64,000 nucleotides of DNA from Paracoccus sp. SCSIO 75233 (GCF_027912675.1 NZ_CP115757.1:2543501-2607500), one strand, 5' to 3'. Positions 51,979-61,147 are shown, numbered from the stretch's first letter. The notes: generated from the sequence alone by a model not told the origin. Numbers and translations are program-made.

Positions 51979-52087
51979 GCAAACGTTGACGGATGGACAA
52001 CACACAAGGCCCGGATCAAGGACATCGGCCCGCTGTCGGACACTGACCCGCTGCCCGAATAAAGTTTGAACGAAGAAGGAACCAAAA

Positions 52088-53458
52088 ATGCTGACCAATG
52101 ACGAACTCGCCAAATGGGACCGCGAGAACTTCATGCACCCCTCGACCCATCTGTCGCAATTCGCCCGGGGCGAGGCGGCGCAGCGCATCGTGACCGGCGG
52201 CGAGGGCGCGTTCATCACCGACCGCGACGGCAACCGGCTGCTTGATGGCTTTGCGGGGCTGTATTGCGTCAATGTCGGCTATGGCCGCACCGAAATCAGC
52301 GAGGCGATCGCGAAACAGGCGCATGAGCTGGCCTATTATCACGCCTATGCCGGCCATGGCTCCGAGGCCAATATCACCCTGTCGAAGATGGTCATGGAGC
52401 GAGCGCCCGAAGGCATGGCCCGGGTCTATTTCGGGCTGGGCGGCTCGGACGCGAACGAAACCAACGTCAAGCTGGTCTGGTATTACAACAATATCCTCGG
52501 TCGGCCCGAGAAGAAGAAGATCATCAGCCGCTGGCGCGGTTATCACGGATCGGGCCTTGTGACCGGCAGCCTCACCGGGCTGGAACTGTTCCACAAGAAA
52601 TTCGATCTGCCGCTGGCGCAGGTGATCCACACCGAAGCGCCCTATTACTTCCGCCGCCCCGACGCCGCCATGTCCGAGGCCGATTTCACCGCCTATTGCG
52701 TGCAGAAGCTGGAAGAGCTGATCGAAGCCGAGGGCGCGGATACCATCGCCGCCTTCATCGGCGAGCCGGTTCTGGGCACGGGCGGCATCGTACCGCCGCC
52801 GGAAGGCTATTGGGCGGCGATCCAGAAGGTGCTGGACAAGCATGACATTCTGCTGATCGTCGATGAGGTCGTGACCGGGTTCGGGCGGCTTGGCACCATG
52901 TTCGGCTCCGATCACTATGGGCTGAAGCCGGATCTGATTACCTGCGCCAAGGGGCTGACCTCAGCCTATGCGCCCTTGTCCGCGACGATCGTCGGGCAGC
53001 GCATGTGGGATGTGCTGATGAAGGGCGCAGATGAATTCGGCGTGCTGGGCCATGGCTGGACCTATTCGGCCCATCCCATCGGTGCCGCTGCGGGCGTCGC
53101 AAACCTCAAGCTGATCGACGAGCTTGGGCTGGTTAAGAACGCGGACGAGGTTGGCAGCTATCTGACCAAGGCGATGCATGATGCCGTAGGCGATCACGCC
53201 CATGTCGGCGAGGTGCGTGGCGAGGGGATGCTGTGCGCGGTCGAACTGGTCGCGGATCGCGAGAAGCGCGAGTTCTTCCCCGCGTTCGAGGGCAAAGGGG
53301 CCAAGGTCGTGGGCGCAATGGCAAAGCGCGGCGTGATCTCGCGCGCCATGCCGCAGGGCGATATTCTGGGCTTCGCGCCGCCGCTATGCCTGACGAAGGA
53401 CGAGGCCGACCAGATCGTCGAGGCAACGAAAGCTGCCATCGAAGAAATTCTCGGCTGA
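52088..53458 (+). CDS. atf: Class III aminotransferase, probable diaminobutyrate transaminase of ectoine degradation
   Basis: This 456-residue PLP-dependent class III (omega-amino acid) aminotransferase has the PLP lysine K288 in ITCAKGLTSAYAP, the cofactor Asp D259 in LIVDEVVTGFGR and the GGSDANET motif near residue 118. It would convert L-2,4-diaminobutyrate to aspartate semialdehyde (DoeD-like role), feeding the ssd dehydrogenase. A clear intrinsic terminator follows. Confidence 0.9.
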   Translation: MLTNDELAKWDRENFMHPSTHLSQFARGEAAQRIVTGGEGAFITDRDGNRLLDGFAGLYCVNVGYGRTEISEAIAKQAHELAYYHAYAGHGSEANITLSKMVMERAPEGMARVYFGLGGSDANETNVKLVWYYNNILGRPEKKKIISRWRGYHGSGLVTGSLTGLELFHKKFDLPLAQVIHTEAPYYFRRPDAAMSEADFTAYCVQKLEELIEAEGADTIAAFIGEPVLGTGGIVPPPEGYWAAIQKVLDKHDILLIVDEVVTGFGRLGTMFGSDHYGLKPDLITCAKGLTSAYAPLSATIVGQRMWDVLMKGADEFGVLGHGWTYSAHPIGAAAGVANLKLIDELGLVKNADEVGSYLTKAMHDAVGDHAHVGEVRGEGMLCAVELVADREKREFFPAFEGKGAKVVGAMAKRGVISRAMPQGDILGFAPPLCLTKDEADQIVEATKAAIEEILG

Positions 53459-53480
53459 GGCCAAACCAAAATCCAAAGAC

Positions 53481-53512
53481 GTGGCGGGGTTCTTTCCCGC
53501 CACTTCTTATTT
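53481..53512 (+). terminator. Rho-independent terminator after the ssd-atf genes
   Basis: An 8-bp stem (GTGGCGGG with CCCGCCAC, 7-nt loop) is followed by the T-rich TTCTTATTT. It begins 23 bases after the aminotransferase stop and closes the ectoine region. Confidence 0.85.
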
Positions 53513-53622
53513 GCACATGCCCGGCCCACGCCTGACACTGGTGCCGCGTCGATTTTAGCGCTAACTGTTTCAAGCAAGGACGTCTGGTTGGGACGCTTCA
53601 TGAAAACTGCGAGGTGATTGGA

Positions 53623-55038
53623 ATGGCGGATGCACCGAATTATGGCCTGATCGGGCTTGGGACAATGGGCGCGGCTCTGGCGCTGAACATCGCAGAAAAT
53701 GGCTATCCCATTGCCGTGTATAACCGAACGGCGGAGGTCACCGACGATTTCATCCGTAACGCCGGCGATCTTGCCTCGCGCTTGACGCCGACGAAGTCTC
53801 TGGAAGAATTCGTTCAGTCCATGGCCACGCCGCGCACCGTTATTCTGATGGTCCCCGCCGGTCCGGTCGTGGATCAACAGATAGAGGCGCTGCGTCCGCT
53901 TCTTTCGAAAGACGATCTGATTATAGACGCTGGTAACGCGAACTTTGCCGATACGCAGCGCCGCTTCGCTGCTGCTGCGGACCAGCCTTATGACTTCATG
54001 GGCATCGGCGTTTCCGGCGGGGAGGAGGGCGCGCGTCACGGACCGTCAATCATGGCGGGCGGCGAACCCGCACAATGGGATCGCGTGGGCGAAATGCTTG
54101 AAGCGATTTCCGCGAAATACGAAGGGCAGCCCTGTGCCGCGCTTATGGGCAAGGGCGGGGCGGGCCATTTTGTGAAGATGGTCCATAACGGCATCGAATA
54201 CGCCGATATGCAGATGATCGCAGAATGTTACAGCCTGATGCGCGACGGCCTGGGTTTCGGCACCGATCAGATCGCCGCCACGTTTGAGAATTGGAACGAA
54301 GGCCCGCTCTCATCCTATCTGATCGAAATTTCAGGCAAGGTCGCGCGCGCGACGGACCCAATCTCCGGCGGGCCAATGCTGGACGCGATCCGCGATACGG
54401 CCGGGCAGAAAGGCACAGGCCGCTGGACGGCGATCGAGGCCCAGCAGCTTGCCGTCCCCGTCCCCGTGATCGAGGCAGCAGTCGTTGCCCGGAACCTGTC
54501 TTCGCGGTTCGACGCGCGGCAGATGGGGGCGGATGTCTTCGGGACGATGCCACAGGCAATTTCCTCAGATGGCATCGATACGGCCACGCTTGAAAAGGCG
54601 CTTATTGCGGGAAAGATCCTTTGTTACGCACAGGGTTTCGAAATGCTCTCAAAGGCTGCCAGCGAATATGGCTGGTCCCTGCCCATGCCGACAATCGCGC
54701 GGATATGGCGTGAGGGCTGCATTATCCGGTCGGCCATGTTGAACGATATGGCGAAGGCTCTGGAAGAGGCACCCGAGGGAAATCTCATCTTCGCCGAGCC
54801 GTTCACGACAATGCTGCGCGAGAACGAGGCTGCTTTGCGTGACATCGTGATCGCGGGCTTCCGCGCCGGCATCGCCGTGCCAGCACTCGCCGCCGGGCTG
54901 TCTTGGTTCGATACGATGCGCACGCGGCGGACCCCGGCCAACATGATTCAGGCGCAGCGGGACTTCTTCGGCGCACATGGTTTTGAGCGGGTTGACGGAA
55001 AAGACGCCCCGCATGGACCTTGGGGCAGCAAGGGCTGA
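53623..55038 (+). CDS. gnd: 6-phosphogluconate dehydrogenase, decarboxylating
   Basis: This enzyme of about 471 residues oxidises and decarboxylates 6-phosphogluconate to ribulose 5-phosphate in the pentose phosphate pathway. The N-terminal motif is YGLIGLGTMGAALALNIAEN. The catalytic region has GVSGGEEGARHGPSIM and GKGGAGHFVKMVHNGIEY (catalytic Lys), and KGTGRWTAIEAQQLAVPVP is also present. It has full length for the long, dimeric form. ATG at 53623 with GAGGTG upstream is preferred over a GTG three codons earlier. It stands alone between the ectoine locus and an unrelated minus-strand gene. Confidence 0.95.
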   Translation: MADAPNYGLIGLGTMGAALALNIAENGYPIAVYNRTAEVTDDFIRNAGDLASRLTPTKSLEEFVQSMATPRTVILMVPAGPVVDQQIEALRPLLSKDDLIIDAGNANFADTQRRFAAAADQPYDFMGIGVSGGEEGARHGPSIMAGGEPAQWDRVGEMLEAISAKYEGQPCAALMGKGGAGHFVKMVHNGIEYADMQMIAECYSLMRDGLGFGTDQIAATFENWNEGPLSSYLIEISGKVARATDPISGGPMLDAIRDTAGQKGTGRWTAIEAQQLAVPVPVIEAAVVARNLSSRFDARQMGADVFGTMPQAISSDGIDTATLEKALIAGKILCYAQGFEMLSKAASEYGWSLPMPTIARIWREGCIIRSAMLNDMAKALEEAPEGNLIFAEPFTTMLRENEAALRDIVIAGFRAGIAVPALAAGLSWFDTMRTRRTPANMIQAQRDFFGAHGFERVDGKDAPHGPWGSKG

Positions 55039-55117
55039 CATTGCGGGGGCGGTATAGCCAGAGAAACCGCTACGGCATTGTTTGGCACCCGGGTTTCCCC
55101 CCCGCTTTAGCCGGGCC

Positions 55118-56716
55118 TCAGTCCGATTGTCCGGCCAGGACCACGGCGAGATCGCGGTCCTGCCAGTCTGACATCGCCTGTTTTCCCGCACGATCACGCA
55201 TTTCGGGCCATGCCGGATCTCGCCCGAAGCGCGTATCGAGCCTGAACATCAACGCACGGGAAGCACCGTCCCCCGCAGCGGCAGCGGATGCCGCCAACCG
55301 CCAGGCCTGCGCGTAGTTGCGGGGGGTCCCCTCGCCCCGTTCAAGAACCAGCGCTGCATCACGCAGCGAGGCTATCGATGAGAAGACATCCTCAGGCAAA
55401 TCGGCATTGACCGTATTTTGTGCGCCGATAATCGCATCAGCGGTCAGACGCGTCTCGATTAGGTCCAGCAATGAAACCGCGCCAGCGGCGCCCGCCTCCG
55501 CAGCTTGCAGACTCAGCAGATAGGCCCCGGCCGGATCGGTATCGGCGATCAGTTCCGCGTGTTTCAGCACCGCGACCGGATCATCAAGTCCGGAGAGTAT
55601 GTCGATTGCGCGCGCCTTATCCTGCGGAATACCGCGCCCCTCTGCCAGCGCCAGCCCCAATGCGAGCGGGTCAGAAACGGCGTCGGGGCTCGCAATAAGA
55701 TCAACCGACGGACTTGGGTCTGTGTTCGAGAAACGCGGATCGAGCAGAGAAATCAACTGCTCGGCGCCGTTCAGCGTTGCGCCATCAATTTCAATCGGCG
55801 CATCCGGCCGGATTTCGACGGTCACGCGTCCCGGATCGGCAAGAAAACCCTGCAGCACCTCCGCGAGCGCAAGTTGAAAATCATGCAGCTCCGTTTCAGG
55901 TGGCGCGACGACGATCTGCGCCTCTATCGCATCCGGGCTCAACGCATCGGGCGGAAGCATGGGCTGAATACGCTCCCATATGCCCAGATCTTCTGCCGAG
56001 ACATGGGCAGATCGCAGGATCGCACGGATCGGCACTTGCTGCTGCGGGACATCGTTGAAAAGCGTTTCGGGGTCCGGACCAGCGTTCGGGTCATCGATAC
56101 CGGGCACCAGAAAATCGGTATTATCGCCGCCGGACAGCTCCTCAAGGATATATGGCATGTAGACGGAGAAATAATCGAAATCAGCGCTGGCATCGATTCG
56201 GGCAATCTCCGGGCTGACGGCCTCGATATTCGTGATCATCTTGCCGCTGCCGGTTTCCTGATAACTGTCGACCGAAAGCGACTGAAGCATAATTTCCGGC
56301 CTGCCCGTGACGATGCCAATCATCGCCGCGCGCGGCCCGAAGCAGTTATTCGCGATACTCAGATCGGAGATATTCATGCGCATCTGGGTCTCTTCCGCGC
56401 CCCAGAACCGATAGCCGGTCAGCAAAATCTGGCCGACCGAGGCCCGACAATCCTGATTGCCGCCAATCGAATTCAGTTCAAGATCGCGCATGACAAGCGC
56501 GCCGCGATTCGCGTCGATCTGCAATGATTCGTAACGCACCTCAGCGACCAACCGGGCGTAAGTCACAAGGATGCGCACCAGCCCGCCCACAAGGTTTTCG
56601 GTGGAAAAAGGCCCATCCCCAGATGGTTGCTGTAACGCTGTCTGGGCTGAAACCGCCCCGGAAACCGGCGCTGACACAGCGATGCCAAGCGCGACAATCT
56701 TCGCCAGGTTTTTCAT
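55118..56716 (-). CDS. Exported protein with Sel1-like repeats, function unknown
   Basis: This protein of about 532 residues begins with a clear signal peptide (MKNLAKIVALGIAVSAP, cleavage after AVSAQ). I do not recognise the first 350 residues, which are rich in beta-strand-like segments. The C-terminal part carries Sel1/TPR-like units such as ALGLALAEGRGIPQDKARAI near residue 365 and a later copy, LVLERGEGTPRNYAQAWRLA. It is probably periplasmic and used for protein-protein contacts. The ATG at 56716 has an AGGGGA site about ten bases upstream. Neighbours on both sides are unrelated. Confidence 0.75.
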   Translation of the reverse strand: MKNLAKIVALGIAVSAPVSGAVSAQTALQQPSGDGPFSTENLVGGLVRILVTYARLVAEVRYESLQIDANRGALVMRDLELNSIGGNQDCRASVGQILLTGYRFWGAEETQMRMNISDLSIANNCFGPRAAMIGIVTGRPEIMLQSLSVDSYQETGSGKMITNIEAVSPEIARIDASADFDYFSVYMPYILEELSGGDNTDFLVPGIDDPNAGPDPETLFNDVPQQQVPIRAILRSAHVSAEDLGIWERIQPMLPPDALSPDAIEAQIVVAPPETELHDFQLALAEVLQGFLADPGRVTVEIRPDAPIEIDGATLNGAEQLISLLDPRFSNTDPSPSVDLIASPDAVSDPLALGLALAEGRGIPQDKARAIDILSGLDDPVAVLKHAELIADTDPAGAYLLSLQAAEAGAAGAVSLLDLIETRLTADAIIGAQNTVNADLPEDVFSSIASLRDAALVLERGEGTPRNYAQAWRLAASAAAAGDGASRALMFRLDTRFGRDPAWPEMRDRAGKQAMSDWQDRDLAVVLAGQSD

Positions 56717-57254
56717 AGCAATCGGTCCCCTTTTTGATCGCGGCTTGCCGCCACTAGAACGCAAAGCGGCGCGCTGCATCAAGCCCAAGTTATCTTCAAT
56801 TAGATGTATTCTTCCGCGCGGTCGGTGATGTGTGCGGGCATAGCCTTCGCAAACACAACTTAACCAAGCATGGCCCCCATTTCATGCAGTTTCCGAACGC
56901 TGAGTGACCACGCAAAGCTGCCATTTTTCCGGATCATATGATGTGATCCGCTTCGGAGAGGGGGTTCTTTTTCATGGATCGCTCTCCCGAAACCATATCA
57001 GCCTGACCGCGACCAGAAATCGCCCCCCATTTTGCCTGCTGTTGCCGGGCCTAAGTGTTTCGCTTCAAAACCTGCGGCGAACCCGAGAATATCATTTTTG
57101 ATCGCTGTCAGAAAGCGCCTTTCTTTGTTTTTCTTGATGTGGCCGCACGGACATACCTATCTGATAATCAACAAAAAATTTGCATTCATCTATTATTTCC
57201 GGATCAGGCCAGATATTAAACAACCATTGGTTGTATTTGGAGTAGGATTTTAAG
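56717..57254. promoter_or_regulatory. Intergenic region between the Sel1-like gene and the GntR regulator
   Basis: This stretch of about 540 bp holds no gene I can support. The right half is AT-rich. It contains an inverted repeat CGGATCA-N7-TGATCCG at 56930-56950, whose centre includes the 10-bp palindrome ATCATATGAT, and a 15-bp perfect palindrome at 57220-57234 close to the GntR start. Promoters for both divergent genes should lie here. Confidence 0.5.
57220..57234. promoter_or_regulatory. Putative autoregulatory operator of the GntR gene
   Basis: ACAACCATTGGTTGT is a perfect palindrome (7-bp arms, 1-nt centre) ending 20 bases before the TTG start of the GntR regulator. The position and form suit a dimeric repressor site overlapping the promoter. 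Confidence 0.5.
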
Positions 57255-57989
57255 TTGGAAGACGTTAGGGAAGAGGGGCAAACGACCACCGAGCACGCGA
57301 TTGAGCGGGTCCGCGAAGCCATTCTATGCGGGGAAATTCCGCCCGGTGCGCGACTGCATCAGGTTTCGTTGGCCGAAAGGTTTGGCATCTCGCGCACCCC
57401 GCTGCGCGCAGCATTGGTGGCGCTCAGCCATTCGGGGCTGGTTACCTATGAAAGCAACCGAGGTTACCGCGTCCGCGAGCTTTCACGGGAGCAGTTGAAC
57501 GACGCATTCATGATTCGTGCGGAGATCGAAGCTCTTGCCTGCCGGCTTGCGGCAAACCGCATCACTGCGGACGAGGTGCACGAGCTGCATCAGCTTGTCG
57601 ATGAGGGCGAGAATTTTCTCGAATCCGGGCATCTTCCGCAGGACAAACAGGTTCCCTATCAGAAGAACAACTCACGCTTTCACACCCTCATTCAGGACGC
57701 GGCGCGATCCCCGTGGGTGACGGAATTCGCCAGTAGCCTCAGAAATGTCATGCTCAGTTCCGACCGGACGGTACTTTGGAACGACTTTCACCTTCTGAAA
57801 CGCATGCAGGACGATCATCGCCGCATCGTCCGTCTTCTTGAGACCCGCGAGGCACAGAAGGCGGAGAATGCGATGCGGGAGCATGTCATTTTCGCGCAGG
57901 AGCAGATGCTTTGCGGCTTCAGGATGGAGCAGAGCCTGAGAACCATGGCGGAGACTGACGCTCTGGCGCAGATGCCGCCGGAGCAATAG
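57255..57989 (+). CDS. GntR family transcriptional regulator (FCD domain)
   Basis: This 244-residue regulator has a winged-helix N terminus (AIERVREAILCGEIPPGARL, then FGISRTPLRAALVAL) and an FCD helical domain with MIRAEIEALACRLAANR and histidines in NNSRFHTLIQDA and DDHRRIVRLL. It starts with TTG, with TAGGA about nine bases upstream. It converges on the pxpBCA genes with a 10-bp gap, so control of 5-oxoproline metabolism is possible but not proven. It is not MocR-like and so is not the ectoine regulator EnuR. Confidence 0.88.
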   Translation: MEDVREEGQTTTEHAIERVREAILCGEIPPGARLHQVSLAERFGISRTPLRAALVALSHSGLVTYESNRGYRVRELSREQLNDAFMIRAEIEALACRLAANRITADEVHELHQLVDEGENFLESGHLPQDKQVPYQKNNSRFHTLIQDAARSPWVTEFASSLRNVMLSSDRTVLWNDFHLLKRMQDDHRRIVRLLETREAQKAENAMREHVIFAQEQMLCGFRMEQSLRTMAETDALAQMPPEQ

Positions 57990-57999
57990 CGAAGCGCGA

Positions 58000-58773
58000 T
58001 CAGCGATCACCGTCGAAAGGGCGAATCGTGATATCTGCCGCCTGAAGCGCGTCCTTGACGGCGCGCGCAATGGACAGCGCCCCTGGGTTGTCGCCATGCA
58101 GACAGATCGTGTCGATCCGGGTCGGCACTCTCTTGCCGGAAGCAGCAATGATTGCGCCCGTGCGCACCATTTCTACGATCCGCGGGGCGGCAACATCAGC
58201 ATCATGGATCAGCGCATGGGGCTGGCTGCGATCGACGAGGGTTGCGTCATCATTATAGGCGCGATCGGCGAATATCTCACAAGCGAGGCGCGCACCCAGA
58301 TCCCGCGCCGCTTTTTCCTGTGCCGTCCCGGCCAGCACGACCAGAATGATCTCCGAATCGACCGAAAGCGCGCCTGCGTAACAGGCCCGCGCCAGAAGTT
58401 CATCGCGGGACGCCATATTGGCAATTGCGCCGTGCAGCTTAAGATGCCTGACCGCGCCACCCGACGCACGCGCCATGCCCTGTGCCGCGCCGAGTTGCCA
58501 GCGAACCAGATTCGCAGCGCTCTCATATGGCAGGACCATATTGCGCCGACCGAACCCCTGGAGGTCGGGGAAGCCCGGATGCGCGCCGATTCCGACATTG
58601 TTCGCGACGGCGATCCGCATGGTTTCGGCCATGACATCCCAGTCACCTGCATGAACGCCACACGCGATATTTGCGGAGGAAATCACCTCCAACAGAGCTT
58701 TGTCATTGCCCATTTGCCACGGGCCAAAGCTCTCGCCCATATCGGCGTTCAGGTCGATGCGAAGCGCGCTCAT
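58000..58773 (-). CDS. pxpA: 5-oxoprolinase subunit A (LamB/YcsF family)
   Basis: This 257-residue subunit belongs to the ATP-dependent PxpABC 5-oxoprolinase, which opens pyroglutamate to glutamate. Family signatures are RIDLNADMGESFG at the N terminus, ANIACGVHAGD near residue 34, GIGAHPGFPDLQGFGRR near residue 61 and ICLHGDNPGALSIA near the end. It overlaps the upstream pxpC gene by four bases and is the last gene of the operon. Confidence 0.94.
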   Translation of the reverse strand: MSALRIDLNADMGESFGPWQMGNDKALLEVISSANIACGVHAGDWDVMAETMRIAVANNVGIGAHPGFPDLQGFGRRNMVLPYESAANLVRWQLGAAQGMARASGGAVRHLKLHGAIANMASRDELLARACYAGALSVDSEIILVVLAGTAQEKAARDLGARLACEIFADRAYNDDATLVDRSQPHALIHDADVAAPRIVEMVRTGAIIAASGKRVPTRIDTICLHGDNPGALSIARAVKDALQAADITIRPFDGDR

Positions 58774-59834
58774 GAAATCTCCTCCGGGTGATGAACGTGA
58801 TCGGGAAAATGATCCGGGCGGGCGGCATCTACCACCCCGCTGATCAGATTAAAGCTCAGCAGATCGGCCATCTGCGCCGGATCACGACGCCGGGGACCGA
58901 TACGCCCCCTGAGATCGCCCAGTTCAGCAGCATGCGCCTGCATGATCCGCAGTGCGGCATCGCGTTCGATCAGACGGATGCGCAGCCCTGTCCCCGGCGG
59001 CGCCTGCGCGACAATCGGCAGATCGCACGGCAGCACTGTTGCTATGCGGGGATAGCCGCCGGTTGTCTGGCACTCCGCCATCAGGACGAAGGGCGTACCG
59101 TCGCCGGTCACCTGAATATCGCCCGGCTGAACGATCTCGGACAGGATATTCAGCCCGCCCGGTGCAGCGAAGCCTTCCGCCCCGTCCAGATCGAGCCTTA
59201 CGCCCATCCGGTTCCCGTGGCTGTCGCGGCGAAACTCGACCTGCTGTAACCGTGCCACCTGCTCCGGCGGATAAAGCCGGGTCTGCAAGCTTTCGACCGC
59301 GCGGATCTCACCCCCCTCGAGCCGTGGCAACGGGTCTATGACAAGATCGACGGTGCTGCCCCGATCCTCACCCAGCCTTAGCTTTTCGCCTTCCTGCAAG
59401 GGGCCACCGATCCCCGCAGCGAGATGGGCCGAACGTGCACCGAGCCATTCCTCCGATTCAATGCCGCCGCCGAAATGGAGATAGCCAAATCCTCCGGCCG
59501 GGCCGGGCGTAATCCCGATCACGGCCCCCGCCGGGACGAGATGGCTGCCATGCCAGGCAAGGCCACGACCACCCCCGGCACCCTCCAGCCGCGCGCGCAT
59601 CGGTGCGCCGGTCAGGGCGATGCGGCATGCCCGCTCACAACGCAGCTTCAGGGAGCCCGACATCAGTTCAATAGCCGCCAGATCCGCGTCCTGCCCTAGC
59701 AGGGCTGCGCCCTCGGCCATCGCGATCGGGTCCGCTGCCCCGCCACGGGAAATACCTTGCGCCAGCCAGCCCGGGCGACCGCTATCCTGAACCGTGACGG
59801 TCCCTTGGGCAGAAACGACCTCGACCACGCTCAT
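58770..59834 (-). CDS. pxpC: 5-oxoprolinase subunit C (biotin-dependent carboxyltransferase / KipA family)
   Basis: This 354-residue cyclophilin-like domain protein begins VVSAQGTVTVQDSGRPGW, the hallmark of the AHS2/KipA family. GGYPRIATVLPCDLPIVAQ near residue 267 is the other conserved block. It acts with PxpA and PxpB in pyroglutamate hydrolysis. Overlapping starts and stops on both sides show tight coupling. Confidence 0.94.
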   Translation of the reverse strand: MSVVEVVSAQGTVTVQDSGRPGWLAQGISRGGAADPIAMAEGAALLGQDADLAAIELMSGSLKLRCERACRIALTGAPMRARLEGAGGGRGLAWHGSHLVPAGAVIGITPGPAGGFGYLHFGGGIESEEWLGARSAHLAAGIGGPLQEGEKLRLGEDRGSTVDLVIDPLPRLEGGEIRAVESLQTRLYPPEQVARLQQVEFRRDSHGNRMGVRLDLDGAEGFAAPGGLNILSEIVQPGDIQVTGDGTPFVLMAECQTTGGYPRIATVLPCDLPIVAQAPPGTGLRIRLIERDAALRIMQAHAAELGDLRGRIGPRRRDPAQMADLLSFNLISGVVDAARPDHFPDHVHHPEEIS

Positions 59835-60568
59835 TCGGCCGCCCCAATGACAGCGCCGCCCCTCGGGTCATCCCAGAGCGGTTGCAATCGCGCCGGACTC
59901 ACTGGCTCGAACCGCAGCGAGTCGCCGGGGCGCAGCAGGAACGGGTCTTTCGCTTCGGGCTGGAACAAGCGCATCGCTGTCTGGCCCACATGCCGCCATC
60001 CGGTCTGCGTCTCGACCGCGAATAACACAAATTGCCGGATTGCGAGGCCAAGGGAACCTACCGGAACGCGCGGATTAAGATTCCGTTGGCGGGACAGGTC
60101 CCATATCTCAGGAAGTTGCCCGATATATGGCTGACCGGGGGCAAAACCGATTGTCAGAACCCGCAACTCAGCATCACAGATGCTGGCGATGGCGGCGTCA
60201 CGATCCCGGAAGCCCGCTGCTTCGGCAGCCTCGTCAATCTGCGGCGCAACCTCCGGATCGAAACAAGCCGGGATCGTCAGGCAACGCCGGTCCCGCGGCA
60301 GATCAGCCTTTTGCCAATCGCGCGCGGCCAGCATCTCCGCCAACTGGTCGCGCAACGCCTCGGGCCGCACGTCCGCCGGGTCAAAGCGGATAAGGGTGGA
60401 GACCAGCGAGCTTGCCGTCTCCACCACGCCCGGCCATGCGCCGCGCTCGATCTCGGCGCGCAGAGACAGGGCGGCGCGATTGGCAGTGTCATCAAATTTC
60501 TCCGAGAACGACACGACAAGACCATCAAGCCCGGAAAACGCGATCCGCGGGAAAGCCGGTTCCGTCAT
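59831..60568 (-). CDS. pxpB: 5-oxoprolinase subunit B (KipI family)
   Basis: This protein of about 245 residues belongs to the AHS1/KipI family. TIGFAPGQPYIGQLPE near residue 150 and the closing blocks PRVPVGSLGLAIRQ and LRPGDSLRFEPVS are conserved. The ATG at 60568 is favoured over an upstream start. It is first in the pxpBCA operon, and its promoter should lie between here and the cobalamin riboswitch. Confidence 0.93.
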   Translation of the reverse strand: MTEPAFPRIAFSGLDGLVVSFSEKFDDTANRAALSLRAEIERGAWPGVVETASSLVSTLIRFDPADVRPEALRDQLAEMLAARDWQKADLPRDRRCLTIPACFDPEVAPQIDEAAEAAGFRDRDAAIASICDAELRVLTIGFAPGQPYIGQLPEIWDLSRQRNLNPRVPVGSLGLAIRQFVLFAVETQTGWRHVGQTAMRLFQPEAKDPFLLRPGDSLRFEPVSPARLQPLWDDPRGGAVIGAAE

Positions 60569-60849
60569 TGTCGCCAGCCAGATGACGGGCAATCAACGGC
60601 ATCAATGGCCTCAGCGCACCCAAATCCTGAAAGATCATTCTTCCGCAAACGGCCCATAATCCCCTCTCTCCGCAGGATCGCAGATTGCCGCAGTGGCGCG
60701 TCCGGCGCAATCGTTGCAATGCCGACCATTTTATCCAATTACGGGTTCCTGTCTGCGAACAGCCCCACCAACCCGCGAAAACGCCGCACCCGACGCGAGG
60801 TTAGAGACTTGACCGCTGGCCGCCACTGCCCCATTGAGACCGGGCTCAG

Positions 60850-61030
60850 GTCCGGCGTTAGCGCGTCGGTGAAAAAGGGAACACGGGCCGGACATGTGCC
60901 GAAACCGTGGCTGCCCCCGCAACTGTAAGCGGAGAGCGACGCCGGAACACCACTGGGGCAATCCCCGGGAAGGTCGGCGGAGCCGTGACCCGCAAGCCAG
61001 GAGACCTGCCCGGGCGATCACCCTTTTCGT
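60850..61030 (+). ncRNA. Cobalamin (adenosylcobalamin/B12) riboswitch
   Basis: The leader contains the diagnostic conserved blocks in order: GGTGAAAAAGGGAAC near 60868, GCCCCCGCAACTGTAAGCGG near 60913, CCACTGGGGC near 60950, GGGAAGG near 60967 and the B12 box GCCAGGAGACCTGCC near 60995. It precedes a BtuB-like receptor gene on the same strand, so it should shut off cobalamin uptake when B12 is plentiful. Two small hairpins, at 61085-61104 and 61120-61132 (the latter just before the Shine-Dalgarno), may belong to the expression platform. Confidence 0.95.
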
Positions 61031-61147
61031 GGTGCGGGGCGCGCCAGGGAAGCGGCACGATCCGCAGCGGTGAACCCTATCACCCTGCGGGCGCAATCCC
61101 GCAGACGCAAACCAACTTCCGGGCTTTGCCCGTACAGGAGCAAGCCG

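Noticed and set aside
57255..57989. EnuR, the ectoine regulator
   Set aside because: EnuR is a MocR-type protein with an aminotransferase-like domain. This protein has a short FCD domain and lies beside pxpBCA.
60032..60928. Plus-strand frame running from pxpB into the riboswitch
   Set aside because: It is antisense to pxpB and then enters the conserved riboswitch core, so it is not a plausible gene.
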